From an uncultured Bacteroidota bacterium (GTDB lineage: Bacteria; Bacteroidota; Bacteroidia; Chitinophagales; Saprospiraceae): a stretch of 42,362 nucleotides of DNA. Numbering within the stretch: position 1 is the stretch's first letter; each line of letters opens with the position of its first letter. Shown here piece by piece: positions 33,113 through 40,845 of the stretch. A program made the position numbers and the translations under genes. The DNA lies in the NCBI GenBank assembly GCA_937872515.1, contig CALMSX010000087.1, forward strand, positions 1-42,362, given 5' to 3'. Under the pieces are notes generated by a model, which saw only the letters and a program-made list of their open reading frames with translations, had not been told where the DNA came from and did not search any database.

Positions 33113-35395
33113 ATGAGATTCAAATCTTTACCACTTCTTGCCTTTTTGGCAATAATTTCTCTTTGCCATACCGCTACTGCCCAAAAGTCGATGAAAAGTT
33201 TTGTCGACCAGTTGATGAAAAAAATGACCCTCGAAGAAAAAATTGGTCAGCTCAACCTTCCGGTGAGTGGTGATATTACCACCGGCCAGGCATCGAGTTC
33301 CGACATTGCCACTAAGATCAGAGCCGGCAAGGTAGGTGGACTTTTTAACATCAAGTCGGTGGCCAAGATCAAGGACATCCAGCGCATTGCGGTTGAGGAA
33401 AGCAGGCTGAAAATACCGATGATTTTTGGGATGGATGTTATCCACGGTTACGAAACCGTTTTTCCCATTCCTTTGGGATTATCCAGTAGCTGGGATATGG
33501 ATCTTGTGGAAAGAACCGCTCGTATTGCGGCTATAGAAGCCAGTGCCGATGGCATCAACTGGACCTTTTCACCCATGGTGGATATATGCAGAGATCCCCG
33601 CTGGGGCCGCATTGCAGAAGGTATCGGTGAAGATCCCTACCTCGGCTATCAAATCGCCGCAGCCATGGTGCGCGGTTATCAGGGCAAGGACTTATCCTTA
33701 CCCAATACGGTTGCTGCCTGTGTAAAACACTACGCTTTATATGGAGCATCTGAAGCCGGTCGCGATTACAACACCACCGATATGAGTCGCCAGCGCATGT
33801 ACAACGATTATTTTCCTCCATACAAGGGAGCTGTGGATGCCGGTTGTGCCAGTGTTATGGCTTCTTTTAATGAGATCGATGGTGTACCGGCAACGGCCAA
33901 TAAGTGGTTGCTCACAGATGTACTTCGCAAACAATGGGGATTCAATGGCTTTGTGGTGACCGACTATACCGGCATCAATGAAATGGTTGACCACGGTATT
34001 GGTGATTTGCAAACTGTAACGGCCAGGGCCCTGGATGCAGGCATTGATATGGACATGGTGGGAGAAGGTATGCTCACCACACTTGGCAAATCTTTGAAAG
34101 AAGGCAAGGTGACCGAAAAACAGATCAACGATGCGTGTCGCCGAATCCTGGAAATCAAATACAAGCTGGGCCTCTTTGACGATCCATACCGCTACTGCGA
34201 TGCCACCAGAGCGGGCAAAGAGGTTTTCTCTAAAGAACACAGGTCAGAAGCCAGAAAACTGGCAGCAGAGACCTTTGTGCTAATGAAAAACAATAACAAC
34301 CTTCTACCCCTGCAGAAAAAGGGAACCATAGCGCTGATTGGTCCATTGGCCAACAACAGGGTCAACATGCCGGGCACCTGGAGTGTGGCAGCAAAACACG
34401 ATCAGTCGATCTCTCTGCTCGAAGGCATGAAGGCAGTGGCAGGCGATAAGGTAAATATTTTGCATGCCAGAGGCGCTAACGTTGACAATGATCCAGCCCT
34501 GGATGAGCGGTATGCCATCTTTGGTAAAAATACCGGCAGAGATGATCGCTCTCCCGCACACATGATAGAAGAAGCCCTTGACCAGGCTCGAAAAGCAGAT
34601 GTCATTGTGGCCGTAGTGGGTGAATCTGCAGAAATGACCGGAGAAGCTTCTAGCCGTTCTTCTCTAGATATTCCGCAAGCACAGAAAGACTTGCTCATGG
34701 CCTTGAAAAAAACTGGCAAGCCCATAGTAGTTGTTTTGTTTACCGGCAGACCACTCACCATTTCATGGGAACACGATAATATGGATGCCATTCTCAATGT
34801 ATGGTTTCCCGGAAGTGAAGCCGGCTACAGCATCGCCGATGCCTTGTTTGGTGATGTCAATCCTTCGGGCAAACTCTCCGCTACCTGGCCCCAAAACGTA
34901 GGACAAATTCCGATCTTTTATGCCCACAAAAACACCGGCAGACCCCTCCCTGAAGGACAGTGGTTCCAGAAGTTCCGCAGCAACTACCTCGATGTGAGCA
35001 ACGAACCTGAGTTTCCTTTCGGCTTTGGATTGAGCTACAGCAACTTTGAATATTCAGACCTCAAACTGAGTGCAACTTCTCTAAAAGGCAATCAAACGCT
35101 TACGGCTTCGGTCACTGTAAAAAACACTGGTAAGTACAGCGGTAAGGAGGTAGTACAACTTTACATTCGTGATGTGGTAGGCTCTGTAACCCGCCCTGTC
35201 AAAGAACTTAAGGGTTTCCAAAAAATAGAATTGAAACCCGGTGAAAGCAAAGAAGTAAAATTTGCCATTACCCCGGAAGACCTTAAGTTTTATAACTACG
35301 ACCTCAATCACGTATGGGAGGCCGGCGATTTTGACATCATGATTGGCACCAATAGTGCTGCTGTCAAATCGAAGCGGGTGAATTGGGCTAAGTAG
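33113..35395 (+). CDS. bglX: Secreted family GH3 beta-glucosidase
   Basis: 760 residues from ATG 33113. Signal peptide about 1-24 (SLPLLAFLAIISLCHTATAQ). Domains: GH3 barrel (about 30-350) with the nucleophile D284 in FNGFVVTDYTGI, a GH3 C-terminal alpha/beta sandwich (about 390-600) with ESAEMTGEASSR carrying the acid/base Glu, and a fibronectin-III-like domain (about 660-750, with VTVKNTGKYSGKEVVQLYIR). Full length and intact. It releases glucose from beta-linked oligosaccharides outside the cytoplasm. No T9SS tail is seen, so it is probably periplasmic. The stop codon is the first three bases of a heptamer array (35393-35476). Confidence 0.95.
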   Translation: MRFKSLPLLAFLAIISLCHTATAQKSMKSFVDQLMKKMTLEEKIGQLNLPVSGDITTGQASSSDIATKIRAGKVGGLFNIKSVAKIKDIQRIAVEESRLKIPMIFGMDVIHGYETVFPIPLGLSSSWDMDLVERTARIAAIEASADGINWTFSPMVDICRDPRWGRIAEGIGEDPYLGYQIAAAMVRGYQGKDLSLPNTVAACVKHYALYGASEAGRDYNTTDMSRQRMYNDYFPPYKGAVDAGCASVMASFNEIDGVPATANKWLLTDVLRKQWGFNGFVVTDYTGINEMVDHGIGDLQTVTARALDAGIDMDMVGEGMLTTLGKSLKEGKVTEKQINDACRRILEIKYKLGLFDDPYRYCDATRAGKEVFSKEHRSEARKLAAETFVLMKNNNNLLPLQKKGTIALIGPLANNRVNMPGTWSVAAKHDQSISLLEGMKAVAGDKVNILHARGANVDNDPALDERYAIFGKNTGRDDRSPAHMIEEALDQARKADVIVAVVGESAEMTGEASSRSSLDIPQAQKDLLMALKKTGKPIVVVLFTGRPLTISWEHDNMDAILNVWFPGSEAGYSIADALFGDVNPSGKLSATWPQNVGQIPIFYAHKNTGRPLPEGQWFQKFRSNYLDVSNEPEFPFGFGLSYSNFEYSDLKLSATSLKGNQTLTASVTVKNTGKYSGKEVVQLYIRDVVGSVTRPVKELKGFQKIELKPGESKEVKFAITPEDLKFYNYDLNHVWEAGDFDIMIGTNSAAVKSKRVNWAK

Positions 35396-35476
35396 CGCAG
35401 AGCGCTGGGCGTATAGCGTTTAGCGCGGGGCGTATAGCGTGGAGCGTATAGCGCATAGCGTATAGCGCATGGCGTT
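35393..35476. repeat. Heptamer array 1 (12 units, NRGCGNN)
   Basis: Twelve exact 7-base units, each with GCG at positions 3-5, run from the bglX stop codon without a gap: for example TAGCGCA, GAGCGCT, GGGCGTA, TAGCGTT. Only the flanking bases vary. See the mirror array at 38411-38487. Confidence 0.9.
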
Positions 35477-35699
35477 TCTTGGTGCTGCTTACCGCTTGTC
35501 TAACTGGCGTTAGCCAGGTAGACAGGCTTGTCCCTATGCCACATTAGCGGTGTTGGGGCCACCCACCGCTTACGGCCAACGGCTTACCGCTCCCCCCGCT
35601 CTCCGCTCTGCGCGCTCTGCGCTCTCCGCGCTCTGCCGCCAACCACGAAGCAGTTGCGAGATAGCGCTGAGGGCATATCCCAACATGCCGGGGCAGGTA
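35477..35699. other. G+C-rich low-complexity intergenic region, left copy
   Basis: Holds a 24-base inverted-repeat arm (35495-35518), a hairpin made of that arm and the following TAGACA, and a C/G-rich run at about 35570-35642 (CGCTCTGCGC-type words) ending in TGCCGCC then ACGAAGC. A similar run in the same orientation occurs at 38530-38615. No coding frame is convincing. Confidence 0.75.
35495..35518 (+). repeat. 24-base inverted repeat, left arm
   Basis: Exact reverse complement of 38495-38518. The arm's last part pairs with the bases that follow it (TGTCTA...TAGACA), so it also forms a local hairpin. Confidence 0.9.
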
Positions 35700-37850
35700 T
35701 TACATTTTTATGATCATTGTCCTCTGATTCTTTAGCTCATTAGGACCTGGAAGTGTTAAAAAATAGACGCCTGAGGGCAAGGACGAGGCATCAATTTTGA
35801 TTTTCTCAGTCAAGCTTCCTTTTAAAACTTTTTTGCCATTCAGATCTTCAATGCTGTATTTTTCATAGTCCTTTATGTTCTCAATAATAATGTTGTCAGT
35901 AAAAGGATTGGGATAAACCCGGGTTGAGATCAAATCCAAATCTATTACTTCATTGGTCTGGCAGGACAATGGAACGTTTTCATATTTTAGTTCATTGTTG
36001 ATCCAAAATTTACAAATTCTCCATTTAGGAAGGGTTGAAGATGGGTTGTGTCCATCAAAGAAAAAATCATCTACAGATCCCATGCCATTGTACCAGGTAA
36101 AGGTTTTTTGTCTGTCTTTGATGTCGTTAAAAATAAATTCTTTGGTTCTGTACCCATTGCCTATGACAACAAATTGACTGGTATCCAAAATAAGATTGGT
36201 TTTCCATTCTTCTTCGGGAAACAAAAAATAATCAAAAACCAGCCTTTCACCTGCAGTTTCCAAAGCATACATCCTTTCATTTTCAACACGCAGATAGGCC
36301 ATGACCTCTTTTTTTGCAAAATCCGGGGAGTCAGATGCCTCTAAAATAAAATATTCCCTGTCATTAATAATTTCGGTCGTTTCCGCCATTCTGGCAAAAA
36401 GGGTTCGATCTGACTGAGGGTTGTAGAGCTGCCATCGATTTCTTAAATCAAAAAAAGGTAAAATCCTGGATGGCTGGAGATAGGTCTTCCATTGGGTGCA
36501 GGGGTAATTGGAATAACATCCATCTGCATTGAGTCTGAGCAAAATGCTGTTAGAATTATGAGGCTTTTCCTGTTGGGCTTCATAAGATGTAAATGTGCCG
36601 ATCCGGCCACCGTAAACGATAGAGCCATCCGCTTCTTCCACCAAGTCATAAAATGTGCCGGGTGAAACCTGATCCAAACTGTCAACCATAAACACCGCTC
36701 TCTGCCATATCATATTACCGGTAGTATTCATCCTAAATATGCAAGGCGTGGCCACGGGAAAACACTTCGTATACAAATCATAAATATAATTATGACCCTC
36801 TACACCCAGCTTAAAATAGATTTGCTGCAGGGAATCAAAGTTGATTTCCCTGTTTTGCCAATACATACTTCCACAGCCCAAAATATCTCCATTTTTGGCA
36901 GCAAACAATCTTTGGATGCTCATTGAGGCTAATTTTGAGCCCTTTAAAAAACTCTGGGTGGGGCGGGATTTCCAAATAAGATTTCCGGCCTTGTCTCTCT
37001 TTTCAATCCGTGTAAAATTTCCCAGGTTGCCATTGTTCATGGTGTACACATAGCTACTGTCCTTTAGTTTAGCCATGTGATAATGAGATAAGTAATTATA
37101 GAAACCTTCAGAATACCATTCATTTACAATATTTTTATGCTCATCAAACGATATAATGCCAATCTTGTCTTCACTACCCGCTGAGGTTCGGATCATAAAT
37201 GTTAAATAATCTTTGCTCTCTAAAAATACATCAGAAACATTAATGACCTTTTTATTAAGTTCAAACTTTACAACGGTATCCAATTCTAAGGTGTGTTTAT
37301 TGATCCAAAAGGCCAATGATGGTACTGATCCATAGTTTTCAAAATCTCTAAACAATTGACCGGACACAATTATATAATCCTTAAAAATATTTAAATGTCT
37401 GTAACTAAAACTTTGCTCGGGAAGTACGATTTCATCGGGCATTATAATTTTTTCTTCCACGAAATTAAAATCCTGGTCATATTTCTCAATTTTTAAACCC
37501 GAATCCAAGGCTAAGCCACTGGCATAATAATAGTATTCATTGTCATAACAAACATCCCCAAAACCACTGATGCCTTCATTCAATTCGCCTGGCAGCCGAT
37601 TGCTAGTAATAAAATTACCATTTTTGTCATGCTTTGACATGTATTGGGAAAAATCATAAAGCCAACAGACATGAAAGGAGGAAATAATACTATCATCCTC
37701 CACTACAATCTTATGAACCTGTTCCGGAAACTGTGAACCTTCTATACTCTCATAGTATTTGCCATCCAAATTAAGGATAGAAACAAAGGGCTGTTGTCCA
37801 AAAATTATTGTAGTTGCGAAAGTGAATATGACAAAACTTAATAACTTCAT
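35700..37850 (-). CDS. Secreted protein with T9SS type A sorting domain
   Basis: 716 residues. Signal peptide about 1-19 (LSFVIFTFATTIIFGQ). The body (about 20-610) is all-beta with many Tyr, Asn, Asp and repeated strand patterns (FTRIEKRDKAGNLIWKS, ILGCGSMYWQN, IFRMNTTGNMIWQRAVFM, LRLNADGCYSN), likely a beta-propeller-like fold. The last 90 residues form a T9SS sorting domain with RVYPNPFTDNIIIENI, DLNGKKVLKGSL, SSLPSGVYFLTL and a Lys-Met end. It should be exported by Sec, then through the T9SS to the surface or medium. Function of the body unknown; similar giant or mid-size proteins are surface-exposed in this phylum. The start overlaps the small T9SS fragment upstream (ATGA). Confidence 0.85.
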   Translation of the reverse strand: MKLLSFVIFTFATTIIFGQQPFVSILNLDGKYYESIEGSQFPEQVHKIVVEDDSIISSFHVCWLYDFSQYMSKHDKNGNFITSNRLPGELNEGISGFGDVCYDNEYYYYASGLALDSGLKIEKYDQDFNFVEEKIIMPDEIVLPEQSFSYRHLNIFKDYIIVSGQLFRDFENYGSVPSLAFWINKHTLELDTVVKFELNKKVINVSDVFLESKDYLTFMIRTSAGSEDKIGIISFDEHKNIVNEWYSEGFYNYLSHYHMAKLKDSSYVYTMNNGNLGNFTRIEKRDKAGNLIWKSRPTQSFLKGSKLASMSIQRLFAAKNGDILGCGSMYWQNREINFDSLQQIYFKLGVEGHNYIYDLYTKCFPVATPCIFRMNTTGNMIWQRAVFMVDSLDQVSPGTFYDLVEEADGSIVYGGRIGTFTSYEAQQEKPHNSNSILLRLNADGCYSNYPCTQWKTYLQPSRILPFFDLRNRWQLYNPQSDRTLFARMAETTEIINDREYFILEASDSPDFAKKEVMAYLRVENERMYALETAGERLVFDYFLFPEEEWKTNLILDTSQFVVIGNGYRTKEFIFNDIKDRQKTFTWYNGMGSVDDFFFDGHNPSSTLPKWRICKFWINNELKYENVPLSCQTNEVIDLDLISTRVYPNPFTDNIIIENIKDYEKYSIEDLNGKKVLKGSLTEKIKIDASSLPSGVYFLTLPGPNELKNQRTMIIKM

Positions 37851-38080
37851 TTCAATTTTACTAGTTTCCTGGTTTCCATAATATTCCCTTTTAAATCTCT
37901 TAAAATGATACAGTAAACTCCGTCTGCTAAATCAGATGTTGGAATATTTTGCACACTTCCAAGCTGACCTCTCTTTACGATTAATCCTCCCACATTAAAA
38001 ATGCTAAAATTGATATCTTCCTTAAGATTTTTCACCACATCCCGGTTCATTATTTGTGAGAGGATTAGTACACTGTCCAT
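37847..38080 (-). pseudogene. Orphan T9SS sorting-domain fragment
   Basis: 77 residues with no signal peptide. From residue 20 on it reads like a bare T9SS C-terminal domain: NFSIFNVGGLIVKRG, IPTSDLADGVYCIILRD and METRKLVKLK. A free sorting domain cannot reach the T9SS, so this is probably the 3' end of a lost gene. Its TGA overlaps the ATG of the 716-residue gene, so translation may still be coupled. Upstream of 38081 the frames are broken. Confidence 0.65.
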
Positions 38081-38410
38081 TCATATTCAATCTTGAGGAA
38101 AAGAAACTATCAATGAAAAAGGTAAGAATGAACCAATTATGCGCTTTTTATAGGTTTTTGGGTTAGAAAACTTTGAGTAGAATATTATTTTTCATTTCTT
38201 TATAATTTACGGATTTATAGTACTAGAAATACAAAATTATACTATTTATTTTAACAAATCAATAGCTTTGGCAGTATAATTATAATTTTAGACAGGTCCT
38301 ACTGATTTTTTAAGTATTCAAATAATGAAAGTAATTTTATTAGAATCCAATTTGAAATAACAAGAGGGAAGTTGCGACGATTTGTGCTGAGATAGTTAGA
38401 GTTTTTCCGC

Positions 38411-38487
38411 TTACTGCTCACCGCTTACCGCCTACCGCTCACCGCTCACCGCCTACCGCTCACCGCCTACCGCTTACTGCTCACCGC
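38411..38487. repeat. Heptamer array 2 (11 units, YHACYGC)
   Basis: Eleven exact 7-base units such as TTACTGC, TCACCGC, TTACCGC, CTACCGC; the ending CGC/TGC is constant and the first two bases vary. On the opposite strand the units read GCGGTRR, so the constant GCG matches the constant GCG of array 1. Confidence 0.9.
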
Positions 38488-38494
38488 TCATCTG

Positions 38495-38518
38495 CCTGGC
38501 TAACGCCAGTTAGACAAG
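38495..38518 (-). repeat. 24-base inverted repeat, right arm
   Basis: Exact reverse complement of 35495-35518, 2,976 bases apart, just after heptamer array 2; the match extends four more bases with one mismatch. Confidence 0.9.
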
Positions 38519-38672
38519 CCACGCTTCGCGCTTCCCCTTGCTATGCAACGGGACAAGCCGCCGCTTCCCCGCTCTGCGCTCCGCGCTTCGCGCTATGCCG
38601 CCTTCAACGAAGCTCACTGCTTTCGATTGCAACCGGCAATCTAATTGCTACTTCGCAGCATCCGTTCAGACA

Positions 38673-40520
38673 TCACTCAACTTCAGCACTCAGCTCCAGC
38701 CACTGCTCTTCTTTGGCGGCTAGCTCAGTGTTGACAGTGGCCAGCTCGGTGGAGTATTGGGTGATTTTTTCTACCGGCAGGTTGGGGTCATCAAAAAAGG
38801 CGGTGAGTTCCTGTTTGCGTTTTTCGAGCTTTTCGATTTGTTTTTCAATGGCCTTGATCTCTTTGCGCAATTCAAAATCGTTGCGACCCGCGGTTTTTAC
38901 TGCTGTGGGCTGGGGTTTTTCTTCTGCCTGTTTGGCATTGGCCTTTTCCATGCGGTACTCGGTGTAATTGCCATTATAATCGCGGATATTGCCATCGCCT
39001 TCAAGGATAAAGATGTGGTCTACCAGCTTGTCCATAAAATAACGGTCGTGGGAGATGATCATCAGGCATCCGGAATAGTCTTCGAGAAAATCTTCGAGGA
39101 CATTGAGGGTGATGATGTCGAGGTCGTTGGTAGGCTCATCGAGGATGAGGAAGTTGGGGTTTTTGATCAGGATGGTGAGCAGGTGCAGCCTCCGTTTTTC
39201 TCCCCCGCTGAGCTGTGAAACAAAAACCCTTTGTTGCGACCTCGGAAAGAGAAAGCGTTCGAGCAGGGATTCGGCTGAAAGTTTTAGACCCTTTGCCAGA
39301 GGGATGTATTCTGCTATGTCGCGTATGGTATCGATAACGGTCTTGTCGTTGGTAAAGTCGAGACCATCCTGGTTGTAGTGTCCGAAGACTACGGTTTCTC
39401 CCACCACTACCTTACCGGTGTCGGTTGGGGTTTCTCCGGTCATCACTTTGATAAAGGTAGATTTACCGGCACCATTTCTGCCCACCACACCTACGCGCTC
39501 GCCTTTTTTAAACTTATAGGTAAAGTTGGAAAAGAGGGTTTTTTCTCCATATTTTTTGGAGATGTTGTGCAGCTCTACAATCTTGCTACCCAGTCGGGTG
39601 ACATCGATTTGCATCGACAATTCGTCTTTGCCATAGGTTTTTCCAGCGATATCATCTTTTAGTTCGTGAAAATCGTCAATCCTGGATTTGGCCTTGGTGG
39701 TCCGGGCCTGGGGCATGCGCCGCATCCATTCCAGTTCTCTGCGGAAGAGTTTTTTCGACTTGTCGAGATTGGCCGCTTCATTTTGTAATCGCGCATCTTT
39801 TTTTTCAAGATAGGCGGTATAACTACCACGGTAAACAAAAAGATCTGAGTGGTCGAGCTCAAAAATTTCGTTGCAGATATTGTCCAGGAAGTAGCGGTCG
39901 TGGGTGACCATAAACAGGGTTACGCCTGAGTTTTTGAGGTAGTCTTCCAGCCACTCGATCATTTCGATGTCGAGGTGGTTGGTAGGCTCATCGAGGATGA
40001 GGAAGTCGGGTTGAGAAAGGATAACCTTGGCCAGGGCCACCCTTTTTTTCTGTCCTCCCGAAAGCGTGTTGATGGTGTTTTCGAGGTGGTCAATTTTTAA
40101 GTGGTTCAAGACCACTTCGAGCTGGGCTTCGGCGTCCCAGGCGTGGTAGGTATCCATGTGGCTCATGGCTTTTTGCAGGGCCGTTTCGTCGCCACTTTCC
40201 ATGGCGTGACGATACAGTTTTATCGCGTTGACCACCGGGTGATTGGACTCCAGGATTTCATCGATGACCATGGCGGTGGGATGTAATTCAGGATCCTGGG
40301 TCAGGAAGGCGGTTCTTATATTTTTGTTGATGGCAATTTTGGCATTTTCACCTTCCACTCCTTCCAGGGCTGCAATGATTTTGAGTAGGGTTGTTTTACC
40401 GCTCCCGTTTTTGGCGATGAGGGCAATGCGGTCGCCCTTGGATACCGAAAAAGTGACGTTGCGAAAAAGAGATTTTTCTCCATAAGATTTGGAGGCGTTC
40501 TCTACGGTTAAAAACTGCAT
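38673..40520 (-). CDS. ABC-F family ATPase, Uup-like
   Basis: 615 residues from ATG 40520, where the protein begins MQFLTVENASKSYGEKSLFR; the frame extends to 40541 but a promoter motif overlaps the extension. Two ABC domains: GKNGSGKTTLL-type Walker A (AKNGSGKTTLL) with LSGGQKKRVAL and DEPTNHLD, and GRNGAGKSTF with LSGGEKRRLHLL and DEPTNDLD; no membrane segments. A C-terminal coiled coil (about 540-612, EIKAIEKQIEKLEKRKQEL) is typical of Uup, which acts at the ribosome or in DNA transposon excision, while other ABC-F members protect ribosomes from antibiotics. Uup-type is the best fit. It is flanked by low-complexity repeats downstream and diverges from rpsA. Confidence 0.9.
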   Translation of the reverse strand: MQFLTVENASKSYGEKSLFRNVTFSVSKGDRIALIAKNGSGKTTLLKIIAALEGVEGENAKIAINKNIRTAFLTQDPELHPTAMVIDEILESNHPVVNAIKLYRHAMESGDETALQKAMSHMDTYHAWDAEAQLEVVLNHLKIDHLENTINTLSGGQKKRVALAKVILSQPDFLILDEPTNHLDIEMIEWLEDYLKNSGVTLFMVTHDRYFLDNICNEIFELDHSDLFVYRGSYTAYLEKKDARLQNEAANLDKSKKLFRRELEWMRRMPQARTTKAKSRIDDFHELKDDIAGKTYGKDELSMQIDVTRLGSKIVELHNISKKYGEKTLFSNFTYKFKKGERVGVVGRNGAGKSTFIKVMTGETPTDTGKVVVGETVVFGHYNQDGLDFTNDKTVIDTIRDIAEYIPLAKGLKLSAESLLERFLFPRSQQRVFVSQLSGGEKRRLHLLTILIKNPNFLILDEPTNDLDIITLNVLEDFLEDYSGCLMIISHDRYFMDKLVDHIFILEGDGNIRDYNGNYTEYRMEKANAKQAEEKPQPTAVKTAGRNDFELRKEIKAIEKQIEKLEKRKQELTAFFDDPNLPVEKITQYSTELATVNTELAAKEEQWLELSAEVE

Positions 40521-40538
40521 GGACAAAAAATTGTGGTG

Positions 40539-40546
40539 CAAATTTA
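40539..40546 (-). promoter_or_regulatory. -7 element for ABC-F gene
   Basis: Minus-strand TAAATTTG (TAnnTTTG), 18 bases upstream of ATG 40520; supports that start. Confidence 0.45.
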
Positions 40547-40757
40547 GCCAGATAGTGGGGAGCCTGTTTGTTTTACAGCAAAAAGTGGATAAATAGTTTG
40601 ACCCATAAAGCCCTTTTTGTCGGTCAAAGCCTTGTAAAGTCCTGAAAAAAGTACGGAAAAATTATGTATATATACCAGATAATCAGCAAGATAGCTTCTT
40701 GATTTTCCGCAAACTATATTTTTTACAATTTATCCGCTTTTGTGGGTATAAAATTTA

Positions 40758-40786
40758 TTGATTTTCAATTTTTTATGTTACTTTTG
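40758..40786 (+). promoter_or_regulatory. Promoter for rpsA
   Basis: TTG (40758-40760), 18-base spacer, TACTTTTG (40779-40786, TAnnTTTG). The start codon is 59 bases downstream, leaving a leader of about 50 bases. Confidence 0.6.
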
Positions 40787-40845
40787 CAGCCTTATTTTTT
40801 AACCTCTGTTGCAGACAAGCTGTGACATACAAACCCATCTTCATA

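Larger units (their letters stand above)
38081..38672. other. Intergenic region with low-complexity repeats, right copy
   Basis: 38081-38400 is A+T-rich with no gene found. 38401-38672 is G+C-rich and holds heptamer array 2, the right arm of the 24-base inverted repeat (38495-38518), and a GCTCTGCGC-type run at about 38565-38615 shared with the left region in the same orientation. No coding frame is convincing. Confidence 0.7.
40521..40845. other. Divergent promoter region between ABC-F gene and rpsA
   Basis: 325 bases without a gene. Carries the -7 motif of the ABC-F gene near its left end and the rpsA promoter near its right end. The 60-base leader of rpsA contains no obvious stem-loop. 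Confidence 0.6.

Noticed and set aside
35528..35735. Two overlapping plus-strand frames rich in Ala, Arg, Ser, Leu
   Set aside because: They arise from the G+C-rich low-complexity repeats and contain no domain-like pattern.
35393..38518. CRISPR-like reading of the heptamer arrays
   Set aside because: Units are 7 bases with no spacers of usable length and no cas genes nearby.
40787..40845. Possible riboswitch or S1 autoregulatory hairpin in the rpsA leader
   Set aside because: Leader is about 50 bases and I see no stable stem or conserved motif.
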